Source: a virus. From it: 41,159 nucleotides of DNA. A program made the position numbers and the translations under genes. The notes beneath the pieces are model-generated. The model was not told where the DNA came from, did not search any database, and saw only the letters and a program-made list of their open reading frames with translations. Positions 29,245 through 35,404 of the stretch are shown here, piece after piece. The stretch's first letter is position 1; each line of letters opens with the position of its first letter. Location of the stretch: positions 1 to 41,159 of IMG/VR virus record IMGVR_UViG_3300012920_000092. One strand, 5' to 3'.

Positions 29245-30426
29245 ATGTCTTACCTCCACAAGTTCGGACCAGACGATATTTTTATCAACAGGATGGTGGC
29301 TCATCCTGAATACGAATTCCTTATGTATAGCGGGTCAGCCTATTTCAACAATGATAGGCACATGGGTAGGAATATTCCAACAGGTTCACTAAGTCTTTAT
29401 GAGATTAATGTTGATAGGGATGGTACAACCCAAGAACTAATCTATCCTTTTATTACAAAAGATGGCTTTTGGCTATCATTCCCTAATGTAACAGAAGAAG
29501 CTTATAGCGAGCTTGATTATGGCACAATAATAACAGGATCTTATCCTTTGACCGCTTCGATATATCGTCAGTATTTTGGTGCAACGACAAACCCTTTTCC
29601 TGCCGGAACAGAGGTAGATAAAACAACTTACTTTACAAATCGTAAGAAACTAATGTCATTAAAAAACACCATGAATTACTACAGGTACTTGAGCGACAGC
29701 TATGCCTATGATGGAGTATATGATACCTCTGCCGTCAATATGTTTGAGATACCTTCAATATTGTACGATTCAGGAATTGAAAAAGGCTCAGTCAGTTTAA
29801 AGTTTTATTACACAGGATCCCTAATGGATGAGTGTAAAGATCTGAAGCAAAACGGAGAGCTTATCTCCACCATGGGAGCAACTAGCGGTTCAACTGTTGG
29901 TGTTGTTTTATATAATGAAGGGTTTATACTTTTGACTTCTTCTGTGACCATTTCTGATAATCTCGACAATTATGAGGGTACTGGCACTCCTGTCAAAGCT
30001 AGGTGGACGTATTTTGGTGCCTATCGACCAACTGGCAGCGCAAGCACTTATGCTTCAGCTAGTCATGGTACAATAACTTTTAGGGGCACCCAAAGAATAC
30101 CAACCATGACAATGTTTGCCACAGCCCAGCCAGGAGAACTAAATAACTCTTTGAATCCAACATGGTTGAGTTCTTCGAACGGTACTTGGCGTGAACAAAC
30201 AATAACAGGGAGTCAGGGATATACAGAACCTAGACAACTTTCTATCAAAAATACTATTCAAAGTCAATACTGTAATTTTGAAGATGAGTTTGCCAAGCAG
30301 ACATTCATAACAGAGATTGGTATATTTGATGACGATAAAAATCTGATTGGGGTTGCAAAATTGGCGAACCCTGTTATGAAGAAAGAACTAGACGAGTATA
30401 CATTTAAACTAAAGCTCGACCTGTAG
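29245..30426 (+). CDS. Virion protein with collar-fibre-like C-terminus, paralogue 2 (393 residues)
   Basis: It shares its C-terminal ~170 residues with the upstream gene product (ITEIGIFDDDKNLIGVAKLA and a final DEYTFKLKLDL), but the N-terminal half (HPEYEFLMYSGSAYFNN, GNIP-type turns, many Tyr) is different. This pattern, a shared C-terminal anchor with a divergent N-terminal half, suits two fibre-related proteins attached at the same kind of site. Translation is probably strong: GGGAGG lies 4 bases before the ATG. It closes the structural block; the next gene is an enzyme. No collagen-like or pyocin-type fibre repeats were seen. Confidence 0.75.
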   Translation: MSYLHKFGPDDIFINRMVAHPEYEFLMYSGSAYFNNDRHMGRNIPTGSLSLYEINVDRDGTTQELIYPFITKDGFWLSFPNVTEEAYSELDYGTIITGSYPLTASIYRQYFGATTNPFPAGTEVDKTTYFTNRKKLMSLKNTMNYYRYLSDSYAYDGVYDTSAVNMFEIPSILYDSGIEKGSVSLKFYYTGSLMDECKDLKQNGELISTMGATSGSTVGVVLYNEGFILLTSSVTISDNLDNYEGTGTPVKARWTYFGAYRPTGSASTYASASHGTITFRGTQRIPTMTMFATAQPGELNNSLNPTWLSSSNGTWREQTITGSQGYTEPRQLSIKNTIQSQYCNFEDEFAKQTFITEIGIFDDDKNLIGVAKLANPVMKKELDEYTFKLKLDL

Positions 30427-30437
30427 TAAACTAAGGT

Positions 30438-31007
30438 ATGATTTTAGGATTAGATATTTCCACCGCAATAGTTGGTGTTGCTCTTATAGATGACCGTGAA
30501 CTAATACTCAGCGAACACTGGGACATCTCAAAAGCAGACACACTATTTCAAAAAGCAGAACTGATTGGTTCAGAACTTTGGCAACTAAGAGACCACGGCG
30601 TAGAACATGTTTACATTGAGACTGCGCTCAAGAAGTTTATCCCTGGGAGATCCAGAGCCGACACAATTATGAAACTAGCCAAGTTCAACGGCATTGTTTC
30701 GTGGATGTGCTATGATACGTTTGGACTAGAACCAACGTATCTCAACGTGAATAGTGCTCGGTCTTTGTATGGGTTATCATTTCCACGTGGAACAAAGGGA
30801 CCAAAAAGAAAGAAGATGGTCATTGAAGCTGTGATTGAAAAAGAAAAGACAGCTTTCAAGTACGAAATGGCTCGTGGTGGAAGAAACTACAAAAAGGGAA
30901 CTGACGATAGAGCAGACGCCATAGTGATTGCCCGTGCTGGCGAATATCTTTTGAGAAACAAAGACAACAAAGGGTTCCTAACGGAAAAGATAGTTTTAGT
31001 TGATTAA
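30438..31007 (+). CDS. RuvC-like Holliday junction resolvase (RNase H fold)
   Basis: The product has 189 residues. It opens with the RNase H-fold strand ILGLDISTAIVGVALIDD, carrying the first catalytic acid Asp6. The second is Glu61 in HVYIETALKKF. The last two are Asp157 and Asp160 in TDDRADAIVIARAGEYL, the D-x-x-D-A pattern of RuvC. All four metal-binding acids are therefore present. A conserved LNVNSARSLYGL segment (102-113) and a lysine-rich patch (KGPKRKKMVIE) probably contact DNA. Such phage resolvases cut branched recombination intermediates before packaging, the job done by the unrelated gp49 in T4. It starts 11 bases after the last structural gene, perhaps co-transcribed with late genes. 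The family is clear; exact substrate is not. Confidence 0.85.
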   Translation: MILGLDISTAIVGVALIDDRELILSEHWDISKADTLFQKAELIGSELWQLRDHGVEHVYIETALKKFIPGRSRADTIMKLAKFNGIVSWMCYDTFGLEPTYLNVNSARSLYGLSFPRGTKGPKRKKMVIEAVIEKEKTAFKYEMARGGRNYKKGTDDRADAIVIARAGEYLLRNKDNKGFLTEKIVLVD

Positions 31008-31008
31008 C

Positions 31009-31025
31009 AAACTATTTATTTTATG
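31009..31025 (+). repeat. Shared leader element without Shine-Dalgarno, copy 1
   Basis: The 17 bases aaactatttattttATG lead directly into the start of the 65-residue basic protein. They match the 17 bases before and including the start at 34922 at 15 positions (copy 2). Neither copy contains a Shine-Dalgarno sequence. It may be a promoter or a translation element; this is seen only as sequence similarity. Confidence 0.4.
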
Positions 31026-31220
31026 CGTATAACTATGACCCAGATTCGTAATGCGGTTCGAGAATCTTTGGTAGAGGTATACAGTAAACGCCAGCGTCGA
31101 TGGGCATGTGCTCAGGCTGGGAAATCACGTAAGAACTTTAAAGGCAAACCTAGTTTGACTAAAAAACAAGCTAAAGAAATGTGCGCCGATACTAAAATTT
31201 CTAAAAAAAAGAAGAAATAA
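31023..31220 (+). CDS. Small basic cysteine-containing protein with a diverged MKITK-type N-terminus
   Basis: The 65-residue product begins MRITMTQIRNAVRESLVEVY, a diverged relative of the MKITKxQLRxIIxEE peptide that begins seven later proteins. The body (RRWACAQAGKSRKNF, then KPSLTKKQAKEMC) has two Cys and is strongly basic, with a C-terminal KKKKK run. It resembles small 'RWAC...LTkkqAkEMC' proteins of marine phages, whose function I do not know. Nucleic acid binding is a reasonable guess from charge. The start has no Shine-Dalgarno sequence. If the packaging idea holds, an L-V-E site at 16-18 could be where the N-terminus is removed. Confidence 0.7.
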   Translation: MRITMTQIRNAVRESLVEVYSKRQRRWACAQAGKSRKNFKGKPSLTKKQAKEMCADTKISKKKKK

Positions 31221-31225
31221 ACTTC

Positions 31226-31253
31226 TTGACTTATTGACATCAAATGGTATTAT
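31226..31253 (+). promoter_or_regulatory. Sigma-70-like promoter before the deoxyribonucleotidase gene
   Basis: TTGACT (31226-31231) and TATTAT (31248-31253) are separated by 16 bases, close to the bacterial housekeeping consensus. The predicted start near 31260 leaves a short leader that contains GGGAGGTG at 31263-31270, ideally placed for the ATG at 31276. A second TTGACA at 31234 is too close to any -10 to be used. The site marks the switch from structural to nucleic-acid genes. Confidence 0.5.
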
Positions 31254-31275
31254 AGTGTTGAAGGGAGGTGCTCCT

Positions 31276-31881
31276 ATGAAGTACCAAGTCTTTAGCGATA
31301 TGGACGGCGTGCTTGTCAACTTTGAAGGCGGCGTTCTAGAATATATGAACAAACGCTTTCAGGAACTAAAAGATCAACCTGACCATCCTGATTACAAACT
31401 TGCCCGCTCGGCAGCCAAAGAGCTTGGCGGCTGGGACGTGGTAATCAACAAGTGGCATATTGCTCGCTCCGATATGGAAGGTAGTCTAAAAAGAAACTAC
31501 CGGACGAGAGATATGATGTACCGGATGGTTGAGGACAACGTTGAGTTGTGGGCTAACCTCGGCTGGGAGCGTGGCGGTAAAGAACTTTGGGATTACATCA
31601 AAGACATCCCAGGGTTGGAGATTCTGTCTGCCCCGATGGCAGAGGGTTCAAAGATCGGCAAGCGGATGTGGGTTGAACGTGAACTGGGTGTCCCAGTTGA
31701 AAAAGTCAACTTGGCTGACAGCAAGAAACCCTACGGAGTTTGGAACGGAAAACAAGGACTTCTGATTGACGACCGTGATAAGTATATCAACGAGTTCCGT
31801 GAGGGTGGTGGCATTGCTATTAAACATAATCCAGATGACGTGGATAATACGATTAGACAACTAAAAGAATTAGGACTCTGA
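31276..31881 (+). CDS. HAD-family 5'(3')-deoxyribonucleotidase-like phosphatase
   Basis: I choose the ATG at 31276 because a near-perfect ribosome binding site (GGGAGGTG, 31263-31270) lies 5 bases upstream; an in-frame ATG at 31234 lies inside the promoter. The 201-residue product has HAD motif I at the N-terminus (FSDMDGVLVNF; nucleophile Asp8, acid/base Asp10), motif II Ser118 (EILSAP), and motif IV Asp165-Asp166 (LLIDDRDKYINEF). The DxDGVLVxF form and small size fit the NT5C-type deoxynucleotidases, which dephosphorylate deoxynucleoside monophosphates and tune dNTP pools. The primase start follows its stop directly. Base composition is richer in G+C than the structural genes. Substrate is inferred from family only. 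Confidence 0.8.
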   Translation: MKYQVFSDMDGVLVNFEGGVLEYMNKRFQELKDQPDHPDYKLARSAAKELGGWDVVINKWHIARSDMEGSLKRNYRTRDMMYRMVEDNVELWANLGWERGGKELWDYIKDIPGLEILSAPMAEGSKIGKRMWVERELGVPVEKVNLADSKKPYGVWNGKQGLLIDDRDKYINEFREGGGIAIKHNPDDVDNTIRQLKELGL

Positions 31882-32829
31882 TTGTTCAACGATCCCAACT
31901 CAGTAAAGAAAAAGAAAATCCTTGATGAGATCCTTGGCAGACCTCACCGCCAAGGCAAGGAGTTTCTTTATCATTCACGATGTTGCGGGCATCACAAAAA
32001 GAAACTATCAGTTAACTTTGACAAGAATGTAGCCAAGTGCTGGACATGCGACTGGCGTACTAAAAATTTACGACGCCTTGTCAGGCGTTGGGGCGATGTA
32101 AGTCAAATCCATAGATGGAAGGATTTTGACGCCGATATTGAGCTAGGCGACCTAGACAACCTGTTTGCCAAGGAAGAGGATATAAAACAGCGAATCGACC
32201 TTCCAAATGAGTTTCAAACACTTACTGGTCGTTCTCACCCTGCCTCGGCAAGAGTGCCCCTAAACTATTTACGCAAACGTGCCGTTGAACAGAAAGACGT
32301 CCTTTATTGGAAGATTGGCTACTGCGCTTCTGGGGAATACAAAAATAGAATTATTCTCCCATCATTTGACGAAGACGGCTATTGTAACTTTTTCACGTCC
32401 CGCACATATGACCCCAACGTTTGGCCTCCTTATCTCAACGGACCCGGCAACAAAGACATCATCTTCAACGAACTGCTGATTGACTGGGAACGAGAGGTCA
32501 CTCTGGTTGAGGGCGTCTTTGATGCGATCGTTGCTGGCGAGAACAGCATCCCGCTGCTCGGCTCAACCCTGCGAGAGGACAGCAGACTTTTTAGGAAGAT
32601 TGTAAAAAACGACACACCTGTCCTGTTGGGACTGGATGCTGATGCTCACAAAAAAGCCATGAAACTTGTGAAGGCTTTGCTGGCTTATGATGTAGAAGTC
32701 CGACTGATGGACACCTCTGGGTACAAAGACATTGGCGAGATGCCACAAGAGGTTTTTCAGCAACGCAAAGAAGAAGCGCCTTTTATTGATTCTGATACCT
32801 ATTTATTCAAGATTGCTTTAACAGCATGA
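31882..32829 (+). CDS. DnaG-like DNA primase (zinc finger plus TOPRIM)
   Basis: The 315-residue product appears to start at a TTG directly after the preceding stop; no ATG occurs in the first part of the frame and the ribosome binding site is weak. The N-terminus holds a CHC2-type zinc-binding region: Cys34/Cys35 and His37/His38, then Cys53 and Cys56 (KCWTCDWRTKNL). The TOPRIM domain follows with Glu210 in TLVEGVFDAIVAG and Asp252/Asp254 in LLGLDADAHKK. These are the metal-binding residues used to make RNA primers. It is shorter than bacterial DnaG and has no helicase domain, as in T4 gp61. The helicase is not in this window. It probably shares the promoter at 31226. Confidence 0.87.
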   Translation: MFNDPNSVKKKKILDEILGRPHRQGKEFLYHSRCCGHHKKKLSVNFDKNVAKCWTCDWRTKNLRRLVRRWGDVSQIHRWKDFDADIELGDLDNLFAKEEDIKQRIDLPNEFQTLTGRSHPASARVPLNYLRKRAVEQKDVLYWKIGYCASGEYKNRIILPSFDEDGYCNFFTSRTYDPNVWPPYLNGPGNKDIIFNELLIDWEREVTLVEGVFDAIVAGENSIPLLGSTLREDSRLFRKIVKNDTPVLLGLDADAHKKAMKLVKALLAYDVEVRLMDTSGYKDIGEMPQEVFQQRKEEAPFIDSDTYLFKIALTA

Positions 32830-32838
32830 GGGTACAGA

Positions 32839-33366
32839 ATGAAGATAACAAAACAACAAATTCGTCAGATTGTTGAGGAAGAAATAAAAAACATCTTACT
32901 AGAAGATGATGAGCCCAAGAAAGACGCTTGCTACAGAAAGATCAAGGCAGCAGTACTGAAAAAAGGTGGGACTTGGCCTAGTGCTTATGCCTCTGGAAGA
33001 TTAGTGCAGTGCCGAAACAAAGGCGCAGCAAATTGGAAAGAAGGCGAGACAAAGAAAGAAAATATTGTATATAATCGTCTTCGCCAAATGGTTGAGCAAG
33101 AAATTTCCAACCTTAACGAGAAAAAGAAGAAAAAGAACACGCTAGGTGACTGGTTTGATCAGCAGGGTCCCCCTGGACCAGAAGGCGGTTGGGTAGATTG
33201 CAACACCTGTCGCAAAGATAAAAAAACAGGTAGGAAAAAATGTAAAAAATGCGGAAGAGACACGGGTGAAAAAAGAGCAAAGTACCCCAAGTGCCGCCCA
33301 ACTCCGTCAGCTTGTAGTAAGCCAGGTAACTACGGAAAAAAATCAAAGGCAGGCAAAAAAGGATGA
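32839..33366 (+). CDS. Tagged protein: MKITK N-terminus, 'WPSAYASG' module, internal second tag, Cys-rich module
   Basis: The product has 175 residues in two tagged units. Residues 1-16 (MKITKQQIRQIVEEEI) are the recurrent N-terminal peptide. Residues 29-67 form a basic module (CYRKIKAAVLKK, then TWPSAYASGRLVQCRNKGA), a type I associate with marine phage proteins. Residues 77-94 (YNRLRQMVEQEISNL) repeat the tag pattern inside the chain. Residues 117-175 form a Cys/Lys-rich module (WVDCNTC, KKCKKCGRDTGEKRAKYP, KCRPTPSACSKPG) that may bind zinc. The C-terminus is very basic. It looks like a head-to-tail fusion of two cargo genes. Its stop overlaps the next start (ATGA). Function unknown; nucleic acid binding is plausible. 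Confidence 0.78.
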   Translation: MKITKQQIRQIVEEEIKNILLEDDEPKKDACYRKIKAAVLKKGGTWPSAYASGRLVQCRNKGAANWKEGETKKENIVYNRLRQMVEQEISNLNEKKKKKNTLGDWFDQQGPPGPEGGWVDCNTCRKDKKTGRKKCKKCGRDTGEKRAKYPKCRPTPSACSKPGNYGKKSKAGKKG

Positions 33367-33890
33367 AGATCACCAAATCACAACTAAGAAAGATCATTCT
33401 AGAAGAGATCAACAAAGAAATCCAACCCAAGGTAGAGAAAGATATTCTAGACACACTTGAGGTAGAGGGTGGTGCCGCTGGACTAGACCCACTGGTTGCT
33501 GCTGCGAAAAAAATTGCTAATGAAATTACAAAAAAAGATATAATAAATCTTTTACAAAAGATGAAGAAGGTCAAAGAGCATGAGCACGGAGACTACTACA
33601 TCAAAGAAGAAGTTGAAGAACTTGAAGAAGCTAGTAAGTCATTTGACAAAGATAAAATGAAGTGCAATAAAAAGCGATATATTAGAAAAGGCGAGACTGG
33701 GCACGGCAAGAAGCAAAAAGTTGTCAAAGCGTGTGAGAAAGGCAAAGAAAAAATTGTCAAGTTCGGTGATGCTAAAATGAGAAATAACAAGGATAAAAAG
33801 AAAAACAGAAAAAACTTTAGAAGCCGGATGAATTGTGATAAACCAGGCTCTAAACTAAAAGCAAGATATTGGGCTTGCAAGGACTGGTAA
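33363..33890 (+). CDS. Tagged protein: MKITK N-terminus plus basic 'RYWACKDW' module
   Basis: The product has 175 residues. It begins MKITKSQLRKIILEE, the clearest example of the tag, with I12-L13-E14 as a T4 gp21-type cleavage candidate. Residues ~20-90 are helical and acidic and include a HEHGDYYI segment. Residues ~98-175 form a Lys-rich module with four Cys (C101, C124, C158, C172) and conserved-looking text: VVKACEKGKEKIVKFGD, KKNRKNFRSRMNCDKPG and KARYWACKDW. I associate this module with small proteins of marine phages but do not know its function. It overlaps both neighbours (ATGA upstream, TAATG downstream), so expression is tightly coupled. Nucleic acid binding is a guess from charge. 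Confidence 0.78.
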   Translation: MKITKSQLRKIILEEINKEIQPKVEKDILDTLEVEGGAAGLDPLVAAAKKIANEITKKDIINLLQKMKKVKEHEHGDYYIKEEVEELEEASKSFDKDKMKCNKKRYIRKGETGHGKKQKVVKACEKGKEKIVKFGDAKMRNNKDKKKNRKNFRSRMNCDKPGSKLKARYWACKDW

Positions 33891-34330
33891 TGAAAAAGAT
33901 AATTGTAAAATGGAGAAAATTTGTTGATAGTGCTAAAAAGTATGTTTGCCCACCTGCAACACAAGACTTAAAACTAAACACTAAAAACCGTGACTCTGCT
34001 ATCCACGCAGAGCATATCAAGTACGGACCACTAAACGTTGACGAGCCAGGTGATTATTGGGAAAAAATAGCAAAATACTGGAACACATCAGTCAAAGCAG
34101 CTAAAAAATCTTTATGCTCCAACTGTGTAGCATTTGATATATCTCCAAGAATGGACGAATGTATGCCTGGCGTGACCACAGATAAAGACGGTCGCCTGGG
34201 TTACTGTTGGATGCATCATTTCAAGTGCCACTCCGCTCGGGCTTGTTATACTTGGGCAAAAGGTGGACCCATAGATACTGACAAAATATCCCACGAATGG
34301 CAAGATAGGAATAAGTTCCCAGAACAATAA
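33890..34330 (+). CDS. HiPIP-like cysteine-rich protein with a 'WRKF' N-terminus
   Basis: I place the start at the ATG at 33890 (TAATG overlap), giving 146 residues beginning MKKIIVKWRKFVDSA. That N-terminus matches the Nudix protein at 34505. The core is rich in Cys: C76-x2-C79, C91, C106, then C113 and C119, with His109, His110 and His114 close by. CSNCVAFD, then ECMPGV, then LGYCWMHH follows the order of high-potential iron-sulfur proteins ('C.xC', 'C...PG', 'G.wC..w'), although the C79-C91 spacing is shorter than the classical one. A 4Fe-4S or other metal centre is therefore likely but not proven. A further block (FKCHSARACYTWAKGG) ends the core. No signal peptide is present, unlike typical HiPIPs. 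Confidence 0.72.
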   Translation: MKKIIVKWRKFVDSAKKYVCPPATQDLKLNTKNRDSAIHAEHIKYGPLNVDEPGDYWEKIAKYWNTSVKAAKKSLCSNCVAFDISPRMDECMPGVTTDKDGRLGYCWMHHFKCHSARACYTWAKGGPIDTDKISHEWQDRNKFPEQ

Positions 34331-34331
34331 A

Positions 34332-34508
34332 ATGAAAGAACGCCTAACAAAGCATCTTAGAGAGCAGAATATGACATACTTGCAGCATCTTGCACATGCT
34401 CTCAAGTATTCAGTAGTCTTAGCTTCTTGTTCGTTTGTTTTGGTGTTTCATGCTTTCTTGCCTTTTCTTTTCGAAAAGTATGCCTCCGACAGGGTTGACA
34501 TAAAATGA
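34332..34508 (+). CDS. Small membrane protein, DUF6356-like (58 residues)
   Basis: This short gene starts one base after the previous stop (TAAAATG) and its stop overlaps the Nudix start (ATGA), so it fills the space between two real genes exactly. The product begins MKERLTKHLREQNMTYLQHL and continues with one hydrophobic span at about residues 26-47 (YSVVLASCSFVLVFHAFLPF). The 'MTY..HL..A', 'HA..PF.F' and 'tAS/yAS' landmarks match the DUF6356 family of small bacterial and phage membrane proteins. The function of that family is not known to me. The N-terminus is not one of the two tag types. A membrane-acting role during infection is possible. Confidence 0.72.
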   Translation: MKERLTKHLREQNMTYLQHLAHALKYSVVLASCSFVLVFHAFLPFLFEKYASDRVDIK

Positions 34509-34909
34509 GAAAGCTCTTGACGGAGTGGCGCAAATATATTATGGAAGCAAAAGATACAAACCGGGTTGCAAAAGTTATTCTAACAAGAGGCAATCAGGTT
34601 TTGTTGCTCCGTGGCGCATCAGATTTTTATGAGAACACTTGGGACTTGCCTGGCGGGCACATACAGGAAGGTGAGGAAGAAATGACCGCCGCCGCCAGGG
34701 AAACAAAAGAAGAGACAGGGCTAGAAGTAAAAGATCTAGAAGAAGTTCTAGACACCCCACAAATAATTTATTACAAAGCTAGACTCCCAGGGGGAGAAAT
34801 AAAATTAAGCTCGGAACATACAGCACACAAAATGGTCGATCAAAACACTATCGACAACGAAGACATTTCTCAGGAATTCAAGACAGCCGTAAAACAATCC
34901 TTTTCATAA
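34505..34909 (+). CDS. Nudix hydrolase with an N-terminal 'WRKY' peptide
   Basis: The 134-residue product carries a complete Nudix box at residues 51-73: G-x5-E-x7-RE-x-x-EE-x-G-L (GHIQEGE, then RETKEETGL). The catalytic Glu pair is present; position U of the box is Thr, a mild deviation. The substrate (nucleoside diphosphate derivative, damaged dNTP, capped RNA or NAD) cannot be told. In front of the Nudix fold lies MRKLLTEWRKYIMEA, which has no role in the fold, matches the N-terminus at 33890, and ends in a Y-I-M-E-A like the T4 internal-protein signal (F-I-A-E-A). Translation begins in an ATGA overlap. A virion-packaged Nudix enzyme is the inference. Confidence 0.88.
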   Translation: MRKLLTEWRKYIMEAKDTNRVAKVILTRGNQVLLLRGASDFYENTWDLPGGHIQEGEEEMTAAARETKEETGLEVKDLEEVLDTPQIIYYKARLPGGEIKLSSEHTAHKMVDQNTIDNEDISQEFKTAVKQSFS

Positions 34910-34924
34910 ACTAGTTACTTTATG
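34908..34924 (+). repeat. Shared leader element without Shine-Dalgarno, copy 2
   Basis: The 17 bases aaactagttactttATG overlap the Nudix stop and end with the start of the membrane protein at 34922. Fifteen of 17 positions equal copy 1 at 31009-31025. Again there is no Shine-Dalgarno sequence. Its role is unknown. Confidence 0.4.
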
Positions 34925-35404
34925 AGCAAGGAAAGAGATTTCTATAGAAAAATGCAGGAAGACGCTCGCAACTCTATGTTCGAGCCGGAGGTTATTGACG
35001 TAACCCCTCCTTCGACAAAGAAGACTGTAACTGCAAAACCCAACTACCTTTCAGCAGTCGTTTGGACTTCGGTTGTCGCAACTGTGGTCTGTACGATTTT
35101 TATGGGTCTCCTTTTGTATGTTGTGAATGAGAGCCGAATTGAAGAGCGACTTGAACAGGCTGCGAGCCACGCTCTTTACAATTTGGAAAATGTAATCAAG
35201 CAGCAGAGTATAGAGTTACAGCAATTGAAGGCAGAAAATAAAAAGATATATAATCACATAAAATTCTGGACTCCTTTTGAGCACAGACTCCCACCAGGCG
35301 TAAAAGAAAAGTGGGACATCCCAGGGTATGGTCTACCAAGATATGAGTACCAATCCCATTATATTTGTCAGGAGGGCAACTTATGCTTACCTTTCTTGGA
35401 GTAA
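34922..35404 (+). CDS. Single-pass membrane protein with a coiled-coil outer domain
   Basis: The product has 160 residues. The N-terminal ~42 residues are hydrophilic and probably cytoplasmic. One membrane segment follows at about 43-67 (YLSAVVWTSVVATVVCTIF, then MGLLLYVV). The rest lies outside, with a probable coiled coil at about 70-110 (LEQAASHALYNLENVIKQQ, then ELQQLKAENKKI) and a short tail with two Cys. Topology by the positive-inside rule is N-in, C-out, type II. I recognise no family. The gene overlaps the site-2 protease gene by 22 bases, so the two are translationally coupled. The layout (short cytoplasmic end, one span, outer domain) is that of RseA-type site-2 protease substrates, which suggests a partner or substrate. 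This is inference. Confidence 0.75.
   Translation: MSKERDFYRKMQEDARNSMFEPEVIDVTPPSTKKTVTAKPNYLSAVVWTSVVATVVCTIFMGLLLYVVNESRIEERLEQAASHALYNLENVIKQQSIELQQLKAENKKIYNHIKFWTPFEHRLPPGVKEKWDIPGYGLPRYEYQSHYICQEGNLCLPFLE

Noticed and set aside
31209-31227. Inverted repeat AAGAAG / CTTCTT as a possible terminator after the 65-residue gene
   Set aside because: The stem is 6 bp and A/T-rich with no following T-run; it overlaps the -35 element of a better-supported promoter.
33869-33889. Upstream start at 33869 for the HiPIP-like protein
   Set aside because: The extra seven residues overlap the previous gene; the ATG at 33890 forms a TAATG junction and gives the N-terminus shared with the Nudix protein.
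35365-35382. TTG at 35365 as start of the site-2 protease
   Set aside because: It would add six residues (MSGGQL) encoded by the ribosome binding site itself; the ATG at 35383 has ideal spacing to GGAGGG.
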